A DNA stretch of 64,000 bases from Helianthus annuus (Eukaryota > Streptophyta > Magnoliopsida > Asterales > Asteraceae), in the NCBI RefSeq assembly GCF_002127325.2, contig NC_035436.2, positions 116,414,233 to 116,478,232 of the forward strand, written 5' to 3'. The position numbers and the translations under genes were made by a program. The notes under the pieces were generated by a model that was not told the origin of the DNA, ran no database searches, and saw only the letters and a program-made list of their open reading frames with translations. Of this stretch, positions 46,910 to 58,826 are shown in pieces (positions within the stretch are counted from its first letter, which is position 1; each line of letters starts with the position of its first letter).

Positions 46910-47503
46910 TTTCTGCGTTGTCGGCGTTTTGCAGTGTAAGCACTGTGTCGCGTAGGAACTCACGGTACGCGCTTAAACTTGAAAAATAACGTTTTTAAGC
47001 GTTTCAATTTATTTTTCAACACGAACCTGATTAAAATAAAATTTTAATCATAACAGAATATTTGTGGGATTAAATATTATCCGGGCGGCCACCAACGTTC
47101 GTTTCGCAGTTTTGTCGTAATTAGTTCTGCACTTAAAGTGTGTTTCGGGTGCCTTTTAGTGCGTGTTTTAGCTTTCGTAATGACCATAAATTAAACCCTG
47201 ATATGTACTCTTGGGTTTTAATGTACCTTTGTCGTAGGACCTACACCTAGGCCTCAATTCTAATGTCTGACTGCTTTCTGCAGTTCCGTTGACACAGTGT
47301 GTCTTACCGGTGAGTTTACTAATATTTCTGACGCAACGCTCTCGTTTTTGCATAAAGCAATATTTTGTAGTATACAACGTGCATGAATTCACTTGCTTAG
47401 CTTCTAATCAGTCAATGTTGACATTTAAGCTCATAATTGCAGTCATTAAATAATAATTAAAATGTACGGAAGTTACCGGTTTTGTGCCAGTTGTCACAGA
47501 ATT

Positions 47504-48120
47504 CACTTGCTATTTATAGTGTTCATGGACTCCTAAGATCAATCCAAGTGTTCATGAGATATCATGATCTTAGGGAGGTCATAACACATGTCAAATGCAG
47601 GTTAGGAGCTGGAAATTTCGTGAGCTTGGGGAGCAAGGAAGGAAACAAGTGGCTGCAAATGGTTTGCTGTCTGGGCACCCATTACGGACATTAGGGGGTT
47701 GTCTCTTGCGGTCCGTAAAGCTTCCTTTGGGGCCAAGTTTTGCTTTTTGGTAGATTTGGCCCCTGGACTTGTATTATTGCGTTTTATCACTTTTAACCAG
47801 TATTTAGGTTATATAAAAGTGTTGAGGCATATTTAACTTGGCTTTTACCCGAAAATGTCATGGATGTCGGTTCGTTCGGTTGTACGGTTACGCTTTTTGC
47901 AAATAAAGTATACAACTTTATCCAAAACGACCGAATTTGTGCAACGATTGAAATTTTGCATTCTTACCAATAAAATACAAGATTTTATTGAATAAAAATG
48001 TCCGGGATTGTATAATGATTGACAATTATACCTTCTTGCAAATAAAATACATGATTTTATTGAATACGAAAATGTTCAGAATCGTACAATGATTTCAAAA
48101 GTATAAATGTCATAGTACGC
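47504..48120 (-). repeat. Right segment of old LTR 'E' (U3 side)
   Basis: Sequence resumes as CACTTGCTATTTATAGTGTTC, whose reverse complement contains TATAAATA. Further right, TGTCGGTTCGTTCGGTTGTACG matches the U3 of LTR D (26160 area). The far end is not marked by a clean TG/CA terminus, so the boundary is approximate. No gene. Confidence 0.6.
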
Positions 48121-49164
48121 ACCCCAAGCCGAGGGTGGGCTGGCGCACCCCTTGAAATTTTTCAACCCCCTCACTTAGAAAAAAATGTTATAAAATTATT
48201 AAAAAAATCAAACACGGATTATATTTTATATATAAGTATATAACACAATTTATCTAATTATTGTTTAAACTATTTATTAATTTAATTACTTAACCTAATC
48301 AAAGCCCAATCTACAATCTATTTTTATTAACTCAAGCCCATACCCAACCTAAAGAAATTTGAACTAAATAAAATAACCAAACCCATCCACCTATTCCAAT
48401 TCCAACTTCAAATCCCGCCCCAAAAAACTCCCAATGACTTGACCCCGGACGACTTTTTTGCTGAAAAAACCAAAATTCCGGCAAGATCGACCCATATTAT
48501 GCAAGAATTCCGATATAGAACTAGTATGGTTTCAATATTGATTTTTTTTTGTTTTATGTGATGATTATGATAAAATATATACGTATAAAGGTTTGATCTT
48601 TTTATGTTTTTTTTTTATATTTTTTTCGGTTGTTCTGGACTTGTAGTTAAATGATTTTGTTGTTTTATCTATAGCTTTATTTGTTTAAATGATTAGCTAC
48701 AAGTAATCAACATTTAATACTAGTGTCTAAATGTTTGAAAATAAAATTAAAAATTATGGACTATGGTTGATCATGATTGTTTATTTTTTAAGTGTTTAGT
48801 GTTATTTTATGAACTTATGGAGCGATATATATATAATAGTAACCGTGAGTAAAATGTAATAAACTTATGGATCGTTTAGTATCTCTAGATGATATTTTGA
48901 ATAGATTTCAAAAAATGAAAACCTGTATGGCACAATTTTAAATACGTTTGTAATGACGTTTGACGTGTTTTTGATGATCATATAAATTTTTGTTTAATGT
49001 TCTTTTATCTTACATGACCTGACCCGCTATGAATCGATTTTTTTTATATAGCTAGGGGCCTAAAATCTTTAAAAATATTCCGCACCCCAGCAAAAGATTT
49101 CTGGGTCCGCTACTGCATGCAACCTGAGCATAACTACATTATGTTCGATATTTAATACAACTTG

Positions 49165-49166
<2 letters not shown>
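48121..49166. other. AT-rich unassigned sequence, possible degenerate DNA transposon
   Basis: No ORF of interest. GCACCCC occurs near both ends (about 48120-48156 and 49082), and the right end reads CTGGGTCCGCTACTGC, resembling ends of common plant non-autonomous DNA transposons. No matching terminal inverted repeat was established, so the class stays open. Confidence 0.3.

Positions 49167-49203
<37 letters not shown>
49167..49203 (+). repeat. Poly(A) tract, 37 bp
   Basis: An uninterrupted A run follows CTTGAT. It could be a microsatellite or the tail of an old retroposon. The sequence before it shows no retroposon coding motif. Confidence 0.85.
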
Positions 49204-49205
<2 letters not shown>

Positions 49206-49712
49206 ATCAGGATTTGAAAGGTAATATTTTGCTGTTCCGACCAAAGCTGTCGTAAGTGTCAAAATAGTCGATCATAGAAGTTTCTATATCCAGATACTCA
49301 ACTTTGGACTATAAAATTAAAATAGTGTTAACAAATTTTTCCATTTGAACATCCATTTAAAGTAACATGTTCTGTTCAACTTTCAGCATCATGCCAGTGA
49401 CAGTTGATTTTCTTGTGGAAAACTTAAAAAGACCAATATTGTTGGGATTGATGTCCTCTTCAAGGCAGTTACATACGCCAACTAATTATAATATAATTTC
49501 ATTTATAATATACGGTAGGAATCATAACACAATCATAATAAAACATGATATTTTTATTTATTTCGATAGAGTTGATTAAATTCTTGCAGATACTTTAATA
49601 TTGTGCATCTAACTCTTCTCGTTTATAAACATACAAGCTTGAAACCATAAATTAAGTTAAATACTTTGATTTACCTGAATGTGTGTATATCTGATAATTT
49701 ATGTTTTGGCAA
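49204..49712. other. Region downstream of the MYB gene
   Basis: AT-rich and without a convincing ORF. It will contain the 3' UTR and poly(A) signals of the minus-strand MYB gene, but no single signal stands out. Confidence 0.4.
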
Positions 49713-50985
49713 TCAGGAAGATATTCCCACGCCAAGAAAATCTATGAAGGGTATATCTTTGTGGCTTAAGGTTTCAACTTCTTCGGGTTCACGCGTATCA
49801 ATCTCTGTGATGGTCACCGAAGGCTGCAAGTTTCCAAAGGGGCACGAATATGTGACCTTCTTGTAGGTTTGATATCCAAAATAGTTTCTTGCAAATGAGT
49901 GGTCTAACGAGCTACTTGAAATTTGTGTCTTGCTGTTGTGATCTACTTGTTTTCCAATACAATCCATAGGAAAAGATCTTTTGGCTGCTAACATGATTGA
50001 AGGTCTCATCAAAGGCCATGAACTAACATTTTCTTTATGTTCATCGTTGAATTTCAAAAAGAATTCCGCACTAGAGTGTTGATCAAAACTACCAAGACTA
50101 TGTAACCCATCTTTGTACCTTGTCGATTTATCGCAAATCTTGGATTTTTCTCTTTGTTGTCTTGCCATTATGACATGCCAGTGATTCTTGACAGCATTAT
50201 CGGTTCTACCCGGAAATAACCTTGAGATAAGAGCCCATTTGTTACCGTGTATCTTATGAGCTGCCAGAAGCCTTTCTTCTTCTTCTTCAGTAAACGGCTT
50301 TCGGTTAATTCTTGGATCTAGTTGATTAAACCATCTCAATCGGCAACTCTTTCCTGCACAAAATATCATTTATATAAAAGATAATACTACCAATATTTTG
50401 TTCATTTGTTAAATATATATGGACTCAATACTTTTACATGCATACCAGACAATACTACACTGACGCCATATATAAATAGCAAGTGACAAATAAACAAATT
50501 ACCTAGTGAAATTCCACATATAGCATGCTATCGGTCTAATCTTACTAACTCTCCCGGCTCCAATTTGTTTATCTATATTAGCATTAAATAACTTTTAGAA
50601 GATCCAAATTACTTATTCAAGGGAACATAAACCTAATACTTATATGATTAAACATAAATGGTTAATAAAACAATTAATTAACATCCTTAATTATCACGGA
50701 AATATTTTTTTGGACCATAGAAGCAAGAATAAGAAATCTAAAGGCTAATAAACAACCTGTAGATCAGAAATCTCATAATAATAAGATCTTGACGACCGTT
50801 AAATGATCAAGGATTATTTAGACCATACCTGATCTCCCTTGAAGGTTCTCCGCAATAGAGTTCCAGTTTTGAGGACCGAATCGCTGAACAAGCTGTCGGA
50901 GCTTTTCATCCTCGGCAGGTCTCCAGTGGCCTCTTGGACAAGTTCTTGCATAATCGCTTGAGCCGCCAGCCCCATTATCTTCCAT
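49713..50985 (-). CDS. R2R3-MYB transcription factor, subgroup 21-like (MYB52/54/105/117 group), two exons
   Basis: Exon 1 is 50985-50829 and exon 2 is 50353-49713, joined by a GT-AG intron (GATCAG/gtatgg ... tgtgcag/GAAAG) that splits a Gly codon. The product is 265 aa. The R2 repeat has Trp at 21, 41 and 60 ([31 protein letters not shown]). R3 has Phe73 in place of the first Trp, then W92 and W111 ([29 protein letters not shown]). This signature and the C-terminal PFIDFLGVG are typical of subgroup 21. Members are nuclear DNA-binding regulators linked to secondary walls, organ boundaries and ABA responses; which role applies here is unknown. Only one intron is evident. No stop or frameshift, so it looks functional. 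It is the only host gene in the window. Confidence 0.95.
50354..50828 (-). other. Intron 1 of the MYB gene
   Basis: 475 bp, GT-AG, in the position common to R2R3-MYB genes (inside the R2 repeat just before GKSCRLRW). AT-rich, no ORF. Confidence 0.9.
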
Positions 50986-51585
50986 GAGACTTTGTCAAAA
51001 TTGGTCTAATACGAAAGGTGAAGATTAAGGTGGAAACACAAAGTATACATAGGAAAGTGGGTTGGTTTAGGGTTATAGATAAGCAGTCACTTTTGTTGGT
51101 TTTGCACGACATTTCTATCTCAATGATTTTTCTCTTTTAGTTTATGAAGACTTATGTGGTGTAATTGTGTATCTAGAGTGTGAATTTTACTTGCTCATTT
51201 CTTGCAATTAATTGTTTATTTCTTTCAACTATTTTTGTTATTTATTTTATAAATCCATGATAACTTTTTTTATTAAGTTCCTGTATTAAAGAAACATCGG
51301 AAACCCTAAATCTAAAGGAACCTGATCAAGCTGAAATAATTAACATTTTGCAAGGATCAGCAAACAACAAAAAAAAAAAAAAAATTATGTTTCAACTTGC
51401 TTCTATTATTATTAAAATTAGGGCGTGTGTTTAGGAGTTACGTACTGTGTTGACCACCTGTGTATATGTTTAACATGATGGTTTATTTTGCATATCTTAA
51501 TTACCTAAACGTGTAAATGTTTATCACTTATCTAATCTTATCTTAATAAAGCATTCCAAAACATGCCATATAATAATATCTAAAT
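50986..51585 (-). promoter_or_regulatory. Upstream region of the MYB gene up to the CACTA transposon
   Basis: About 600 bp separate the MYB start codon from a transposon terminus. A TATA-like CTATAACC lies on the minus strand near 51080. A 16-bp A run is at about 51369-51384. No other coding sequence. Confidence 0.45.
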
Positions 51586-51870
51586 CACTACTAGAAAAAT
51601 GGAACTTTTCAATGTGCTTTTTCGTCTCAAATGCGTCGTAAATCCGAATTTGCGACGCATTTGTCACAAACACCCAATGTTGGAAAAAGCCTCGTGGAAA
51701 ACTTTTTGCAACACATTTACTACACAAATTTCGACTTATTTGCAACAGAAATATTGTGTTACAAATTTGTAACGCATTTCCTACGATTCCCTAATTCTAG
51801 GAAAAATTTATTTGCGACGCATTTCCTACACATCCCCTAAACAAATTGCAACGCATTTGTAACGAAATAT
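51586..51870 (+). repeat. CACTA terminal and subterminal repeats
   Basis: The terminal motif CACTACTAGAAAAA is followed by at least five copies, in either orientation, of a GCGACGCATTT-like motif (for example 51629, 51650, 51709, 51772, 51817, 51849). These are the expected binding sites of the element's own protein. Confidence 0.85.
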
Positions 51871-52114
51871 TTATAAAAAAATGAAAAATTTATTTTTTCT
51901 TCAAAAAAAAAACCTATTTTTTTCTTCTGAAAATTGCATAAAAATCAACAAAAAAATACACAGAAAATATTAATAAACCTGTTTTCAAATCACCGTACTC
52001 GAAAACAGTACATTACGTCATTTCTAATGTTTCTAAACCACAAAACTAACAAATGTTTAACGTGCGTATATGTCTAAAAAGATAAGCAAATGCTAACTAA
52101 TTATGAGGAGGATG

Positions 52115-54000
52115 TCAATTCTTCATAAAGTCTTGTAATTCTCTTTTCATGTGTTGTTCGAGGTATTCTCTCGCTTTTCTCTCACTTTCAAGATGAACCG
52201 TAAGATCTTCCCTCTCCTTCATCTTAGCTTCGAGGCGAGCTTCAAGCTTTGCCAGTTGTGTTCGCATTGCTTGAGCCTAAAAATTTGTTCAAAAGTATAA
52301 TTAAATAATAAATAATACATCAATGACCGAATATCTGTCCCATTTCACAAGTTTAGTAAGCATACTAATATCACTAAACTTGGGTATCTATTGTACTTTG
52401 AATTTACTTTTAATTAATTACTAAAACCATGTTATTTTAGCACAATTTTTGATATAAGAGATAAATAACAAAAATCTAAACCTGCTAACCAACCCAAATA
52501 GCCACCATCTAAACCTAGTCCCAAATCCACTAACCAAACAAAGCCTAACCAGACAAACCATGCCCTAACCCTAAGCCACTAAGCCACTCAACAAGACCGT
52601 AACCATACCAACCTATGGAAGTTCGAAATGAACACTAGGTCCCATTATACATTCTAAATTCCTAACTTCATTGTGGCTTCATCAATTTCAAGCTAAACCT
52701 ATACTTGTCACTGGAGCAATTAGATCAATATAACAAATATCTTGAAATTGAACATGATACCTCTTCTATTGATCGTTGGTACTCAACAAATGATGGTACA
52801 CCCCCACTAGAAGATGATGATGTCCCACTCACCATGTAATGTAGATCTGAAGATCCTACCCGAAATACCCGGGTGGTCCTATGACCTCCTGCCTGCACAT
52901 GAGCCCACACCTCAGGGTCATCAGGACAATCAGTGAGGTCCAACCCATGAATATCATGCATCGCCTCCAAGTACCCCCTGAAATATATCAAAATAATGCA
53001 TTTTTTATTATACTAAATGTTTATACCAAAATTGTAAGAAAATAAAAAAGGATAACTTACATATACTTCTTTGTGTCGGTTTGTACAAAACTTCAAATTC
53101 TTCATGTCATATATGCTAATCTCACTTTTCCTTAAGTTTTCTTTGCATTCTTTAGTGAAGAGGGTTTGCAGGAAGAGTTCTTTCCAAGTAGGTTCCCGAC
53201 CATATGTCCTTCTCTACATAAATATAGAGTATAATTATTGTTATAAGATTTATAGTACATATAATACAATTACTGAAATTCGTAAATATAATTAGCTTAC
53301 CCAGTTTTCACGATGCTCATCGAAACCCATAGATCCACTGGTGTGTCGAGTGACCTGCCATTGATATCGGCCTGTTGCGATTTGATGACCCGCAATTTGA
53401 CATACTTAGCCATGCTTTTGTGTTCCAAGCCAGTAAAGATACAATACTTCGTGTTCATTGTTGTTCATTTACATATTTCTTTAAATAATTAAATCGTAAT
53501 AATACTAACGAAGTGGATACAACCCGATTTAAGGCACCCACAACAATAATCAACCATAACATTAGATAAAACAGATTATATGCAACAACAATAATAAGCC
53601 ATAAGATAAAATAGAAAAGAATATATTAATTTGCCTACCGAACACATGTCACGCCATATGTTGATAGGTGTTGATTCAGGTGGATATTTACGAATAATGC
53701 GGAATTGATTAGAATTACGTAGGTCGACATTTTCTCCAGCTTTATATGCAAGTTTTGTAGCATGTTAAGAAAGCCTTCATATATTGCTTGTTCGTTCGAT
53801 GGATCCCACGTCAGCAAGTCTACAAAAATAAAAATATAAATTAAAAATGCAAACTCAACAAATAAGCTAAAGATTTGTAAATATATAATAAATATGTTAC
53901 CCTAAATCGATCATACATATGAGCTACTTCATCCTGGGGAACCTTTATGAACGTTAGCCAAGCTCCATCACGATGCTCACACATTATACGAGAGATACTG
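52115..54000 (-). pseudogene. CACTA Ptta/En/Spm-type transposase-family gene, 3' exons only
   Basis: Exons read on the minus strand: 54000-53901 (CEHRDGAWLTF, PQDEVAHMYDRF), 53819-53639 (RNSNQFRIIRKYPPESTP), about 53409-53301 (GHQIATGRYQWQVTRHTSGS, DEHRENW), 53213-53061 (YGREPTWKELFLQT), 52977-52761 (GYLEAMHD, TTRVFRVGSSDLHYMVSGT) and 52276-52115 (AQAMRTQLAKLEARLEAK, ending DFMKN and stop). Most have GT-AG borders. This is the plant transposase family seen near CACTA ends (Transposase_24 type), closing in a coiled coil. The first exons are missing beyond 54001, and joining 53061 to 52977 leaves one base too many in a G run, so it is treated as broken. Confidence 0.8.
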
Positions 54001-54001
54001 T

Positions 54002-54421
54002 AACACCCCGAAAACGAGTTTGGTAATCAAACCACTTTAATACTAAAAGACGGGTAAAGTACCTTTAGTGGTAAGATTAACCCGGAAAATATTAGGATTT
54101 ATTTAACTAAACCTAATATTTTATAAAAAAGGAAAAAGAATGCTTTTGAGAAATAAAGCTTATAAAAGGGCCGAGTTAACGGGACTTAAAATAAAACGAG
54201 TTGAAATCTTTCCGAACCCACTAAGTTAACTAGGAATGTTTAACCTAGTTAATTTAAGAGGGGATGTTATAGGAATTAAGTGGGTTGTAGTCTACATAAT
54301 AAACTAACCAAACATGAGGGGCCAGAGTCGGATAACTTGAAAGTTATATTATAAAAAGAAATAAACAAAATAAAAACATACAGAGTGTGTGTTTTGGACT
54401 TCTGTTCGACCAGAAGAAGCT
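54002..54421 (+). repeat. LTR 5' fragment inserted in the CACTA element
   Basis: It starts TGTAACACCCCGAAAACGAG, a common LTR start, and contains ACATGAGGGGCCAGAGT as found in U3 regions of plant LTRs. It is cut after 420 bp by element F. Its family is not resolved. Confidence 0.55.
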
Positions 54422-56120
54422 TGATGTGCACAAAATGCAACATATAAATTACATCAATTGTGGCATAAAACTAACCCTTTTTTAGTACTAATGTTGGAAA
54501 AAGTGTGCTTTTGTCTTCCTTTTGTATTTTCAGGATTAAATGAGCTCAAATGAACAAAAGAAGCAAAAAGACAACTAAATCTAACATAAATACAAGAAAA
54601 GGAACAAAAGTGGCATGCCCGACCTCCAAACAGCATCTTCCCAAGCAAAACAAAGAAGACAGAAGACTAAACACGCCCTGTGCTCAGTGAGCACGGGGCC
54701 GTGCCCAAGTGTCAGCAGAAAAGACAAACTCATAGAAGCTTTTGTTGCCCACCACGAGGCCGTGCCCAGCGAACACGGGGGCGTGGTCAACTGTCTGCAG
54801 ACGCATTTATTGAAATTGCGAATTGCAGTTAATGTAGAGAGAGAATCAGATGGACACGGGGCCGTGCCCAGCGGACACGGGGTCGTGCCCGAGCTTCTGT
54901 TCAGCCTATAAATAGGAGTGTTTGGAGCTCTTGCAACTCATCCCTTGGCACACCACCTCTCTCACACTTCACCCACCACCATCACAACACCATCATCCAC
55001 CACCATCATCCACCACCATCATCCATTGTCCATCATAGAGTATGTGAGTCGTCTCGGGATCCAAGATTGATCATAAGAGTTCTTGACAATCAAAGGCCAT
55101 GTTTGCCTAAGTCTCTTACATCACTTGGTGAAGACAAGTGTTTAGTGTATTACTTTTTATTTTTAATCTTTTGCACTTTTTAATTGGTTTTGTATTAATG
55201 ACTTTAATTACTAGTTTCTTATGTTGAAGGTGATTCTTCCTTATCGTTTGTCCGTGGTGTCTTGGCATTATTTTACTGTCTATATAAAATAAAAGATTTT
55301 CACCATTCATATCTCCACGATCTATATGGAGGTATGTTGGCTACCTGGTCGGGGGTTAAGGGAACGGTTTGGTAAGAGTCTTGCCATTGTTCAGTGTATA
55401 GATCCTGCAAAGGACCTGGGTCAAATTTAGTAGGACCTCTTTCAATTCCCAAAGGTATTGGATGGCGGGGGTCCAAACTCTTTGACCCCCTCATAAGTTA
55501 AACTACTATTAAAACTTTAACCCGGCTACTTAGGACTGTATCCCTGCTGACTCAGACTACTTAGCCGAGGGTAACGTCGCCTTCAAAAGAGGGGCCTACC
55601 ACATTATGCATAAATAACTTAATTAATTATCTTTCAATAATCCGACCCTTTAGGATTGTATCCTTGCTGGCTCAAACTACTGGGTTGAGGGTAACGTCGC
55701 CTTCAAAAGAGGGGCCTACTACAATAACTAAGATAATCTCTTAAACAAGTGCAAAAGTGCGAAAATAATCAAAGGTTACACTACACACGAGTCGGATCCA
55801 AGTGATTCATCTTGTCTATCTGTCTTTATTTTTATTTTATTTTTCAGCGTTTTAGTTAGTTTTATTTTCTTAGTTTAAAAACCTTTTGCTAACATTTTGA
55901 TTTGATTAGACGTTGAGGATAAACCGGTACTAAAAGCTCTTGTGTCCTTGGACGACCTGGGTATCTTACCAACACTATACTACGTCCACGATGGGTGCAC
56001 TTGCCCATATGTGTGTTTAGTGTTAGTAAATATCGTGTTTTATAAATTTAAAACTATGCTAAAAAGTGTAAAAAGGGCTTAAAATATATACCTAAAACAT
56101 ATTACACCTAACGCACATCA
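54422..56120 (+). repeat. 5' LTR of element F, 1699 bp
   Basis: It starts TGATGTGCAC and ends GCACATCA. The TATA box is at 54907-54914, preceded by two doublets of the CACGGGGCCGTG palindrome. Two copies of a roughly 110-bp block (GGGTAACGTCGCCTTCAAAA at 55570 and 55688) lie in its 3' half. The first roughly 1030 bp repeat at 60578-61607 with a small number of differences. Confidence 0.9.
54907..54914 (+). promoter_or_regulatory. TATA box of element F 5' LTR
   Basis: GCCTATAAATAGGAG is followed by a CA/CT-rich start region. The same box is at 61063-61070 in the 3' LTR. Confidence 0.72.
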
Positions 56121-56126
56121 AGTTTT

Positions 56127-56144
56127 TGGCGCCGTTGCCGGGGA
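56127..56144 (+). other. Primer-binding site of element F
   Basis: TGGCGCCGTTGCCGGGGA, six bases after the LTR, complements the 3' end of Asp-tRNA and is characteristic of Athila/Tat elements. Confidence 0.88.
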
Positions 56145-56524
56145 CACAAGGATTTTAAGAAAGTTAGGAATCAACGGCCTAATCATTTTTTCTATTTTCT
56201 TTTTTTTAGGATTTTCTTAATTTTTTAGCTTCTGCAGAGCTCAGCACGGGCCGTACCTGGTCGGACACGGGCCGTGCCCAGCAGTATCACTGGCAATTTT
56301 TATTTTCCGAGTTACAGAGGGCTGAGCACGGGGCCGTGTCGGTGCAACACGGAGCCGTGTCCAACTTTCCAGTAACAGGGATCCGGAAAACAATCGCTGT
56401 ATCTCCGACCACGGGCCGTGTTCACTGAGCACGGGGCCGTGGTGAACTTTCTGACCAACATTCTTTTCTGTTTTTATTGCAGGACTTGGAACCAAACGCC
56501 ACATCTGAACCTTCTACGTAGTGT
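56145..56524 (+). other. Leader of element F with palindrome doublets
   Basis: It contains CACGGGCCGTG / CACGGGGCCGTG-type palindromes in pairs at about 56244-56283, 56325-56362 and 56409-56445. It ends with CTGTTTTTATTGCAG (AG at 56481-56482), a strong acceptor-like site 42 bp before the gag ATG. No ORF. Confidence 0.65.
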
Positions 56525-58826
56525 ATGAGCTCCAGTTCTAATAGAGATATAAAAGAACCTCTAGAAGAACCCGAACGCTTTCTCAGAAAAAGACTTAAAG
56601 CTAAAAACCAAGAGAAGGTTTTGGGGGACCCACTTCCAATGGCGAACCAACGTACCCTTATGGATTACCTACGACCCACTGTGGGTAATCTCGGCGCCGC
56701 TATCAATGCACCGAATGTTGAAGCCAACAACTTCGAACTTCGGCCACATTTGATACAAATGCTTCAAAACTCCGCAACCTTCCATGGGCTTGCGGACGAG
56801 GATCTCCATCTACATATTACTAATTTCTTAGAAATATGTGATACCTTTCGGATCAATGGAGCATCAAATGACGCCATCCGCCTTCGAATGTTTGCATTTT
56901 CACTAAAAGACCGAGCAAAAGCTTGGCTCAACACCCTCCCAGTTGGTTCGGTAAACACCTGGGATGAACTAGCCCAAAAATTTCTATATAAGTATTTCCC
57001 TCCCGCTAAAACGGCTAAATTAATGACTGAAATTAATACATATTCACAAGAGGACGGGGAATCCTTATATGAAACTTGGGAAAGGTTCAAGGAGCTATTG
57101 CGAAAGTGTCCCCATCACAGTCTTGCGGTATGGCAACAAGTATCCACTTTCTATAATGGGTTGTTGCCACACACGAGACAAACACTTGACTCTAGCTCCG
57201 GGGGACTTTTAGGTAATCGCCACCCACATGAAATATACAATGAAATCGAGGAAATTGCTCAAACCAATTTTCAGTGGCACACACCCCGAGGCAATAAATC
57301 TATTGCCCCGGGCGCCCATAAGGTTGATGAAAGCACTTCTTTACAAGCCCAAATCGAGGCCCTTTCTTCAAAAATTAAAAAAGTTAGAAATGACAAAAAC
57401 GGTCTCGGTTATGGCTTGCGAAGGGTGTAGTGGGCCACATGAAAATTGGAGTTGTATGAAAGAAACAGATGATCAATTAGAGTCGGTAAACTACATTGAT
57501 AATAGACCTAGGCCGTCGGGTCCTCCAACGGGTACCTACAACCAAGGATGGCGTAACCACCCTAACCTTGGTTGGAGAGAACAAAGTCTAAACCAACGAA
57601 CAAACTTTCAACAATCAAGAAATGAGTCACAAAATTTCCCTCAACAACAAGATGGACGAGAAAGGCTTGAAGATACTATATCTCGCCTTATCTCTGACAC
57701 TGAAAAGAAAAACTCGGATCGATTTCAACAATTGGAATCGAATTTTAGAAATCAACAAGCTAGTATACAGAACATTGAAAAACAAATAAATCAACTAGCT
57801 CAAAATTTCTCCGAGAGACCACAAGGCACGTTACCAAGTAATACCGAAACAAACCCAAAAGCACAAGTTTATCTCATAACATTAAGAAACCGTATCGTGG
57901 GTCCCGCGAAAGCTCCGCCACCACCAACTGAGGAAAGCACAACACCGCCCCAATAAGAGAGGGCTTCTCCTCTACTTCAAGAGCCCACCAAGGCTCCTCC
58001 GGTTCCGTACCCCGGTAGGTTAATTCGTCAAAAGACCAATCAGCAATTCGCAAAGTTCGAAAGTCTACTAAAACAATTGCATGTTAATATTCCTTTCATC
58101 GAAGTCCTAACTCAAATGCCTAAATAATCAAAATTCATGAGGGACTTCCTCACTCATAAAAGGAAAACTGAATCATTGCAATTAGTTAACCTAGGCGAAG
58201 AATGCTCCGCCCTCGTACTCAACAAACTCCCCCAAAAGAAGATTGATCCCGGAAGCTTCACAATTCCTTGCTCGATTGGGGAATCCCCCATTCGTAATGC
58301 ACTAGCCGACCTTGGGGCTAGCATTAACCTCATGCCCGCATCAATGTTCAAACGACTCGGCCTAGGAAAAACAAGCCCTACCAAGATGAGTATACAACTT
58401 GCCGACAGGTCCGTCAAATACCCGCAAGGTGTCGCTGAAAATCTATTGGTCAAAGTCGATAATTTCGTCTACCCGGCCGACTTTGTCATACTAGATATGG
58501 AAGAAGACACCGAAGTCCCCCTCATACTAGGGAGGCCATTTCTAGCCACCGCACAAGCAGTGGTAGACATGAATGACGGAACACTCACTTTGAAGTATGG
58601 GGATAAGGAAGTGAAGTCTGGGGTTGGGAAGAGAGTAGAGGACGATGACCCGGTCAATTACATGAAGGTTATTGATTCGAGAGTTTCGATGATGCTCTCC
58701 GACGGTGCAACATGGGATGCAAAACATCCCGCTCGGAAAACATATAACCTCACTTTGGGTCTAGCCAAGGACCCTTATAAACGTGGTGCACCACAGAGGT
58801 ATTCCGCTGAACTATCCTTAGTTTAG
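56525..58826 (+). pseudogene. Athila-like gag-protease, broken by a frameshift and two stops
   Basis: Gag starts MSSSSNRDIK and runs in one frame to about 57395 with the retrotransposon gag domain (FHGLADEDLHLHITNFLEIC, DRAKAWLNTLP, FLYKYFPPAKTAKLM). The sequence then continues in another frame with a Cys/His cluster CEGCSGPHENWSC and a Gln/Asn-rich coiled-coil-like region to a stop at 57954-57956. The same frame goes on (PYPGRLIRQKTNQQFAKF) to another stop near 58126, where relatives usually have Tyr. The aspartic protease follows (LADLGASINLMP near 58300; DLGAS is the usual Athila form; ILGRPFLATA near 58530) to TAG at 58826. One frameshift and two in-frame stops make it non-functional as a polyprotein. 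Confidence 0.9.

Larger units (their letters stand above)
35954..47498 (-). mobile_element. Complete Ty3/gypsy Tekay-like element 'C' with intact pol and gag deletion
   Basis: Two 3561-bp LTRs are flanked by target-site duplication GAATT (35949-35953 and 47499-47503). On the minus strand the order is 5' LTR (43938-47498), PBS, 0.65-kb leader, gag-pol ORF, palindrome/PPT and 3' LTR (35954-39514). By eye the LTRs differ at three positions (36183/44167, 36636/44620, 38130/46114), making it the youngest insertion in the window. The ORF has no stop, but the capsid and zinc knuckle parts of gag are missing. It lies in the U3/TATA area of LTR E. Confidence 0.96.
43938..47498 (-). repeat. 5' LTR of element C, 3561 bp
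   Basis: It has the same length as the 3' LTR and only three seen substitutions. The conserved leader module is at about 44185-45030, the donor-like GTGAGT at 46366-46361, the TATA box at 46622-46629 and the promoter-proximal minisatellite at 46643-46909. Confidence 0.95.
51586..54001 (-). mobile_element. CACTA (En/Spm) transposon fragment with one terminus
   Basis: The left end starts CACTACTAGAAAAATGG at 51586, a classic CACTA terminal repeat. It is followed by subterminal repeats of TGCGACGCATTT / TTGCAACGCATTT type (about 51630-51865). Transposase-type exons follow on the minus strand. The element is cut at 54001 by an LTR fragment, and the opposite terminus is not in the window. Confidence 0.9.

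Noticed and set aside
48121..49166. Assignment to hAT or other named DNA transposon family
   Set aside because: End motifs are suggestive, but no matching inverted repeats or transposase were found.
49367..49579. 70-aa frame downstream of the MYB gene
   Set aside because: An exon-like stretch after TTTCAG was considered, but there is no recognisable protein and no partner exon.
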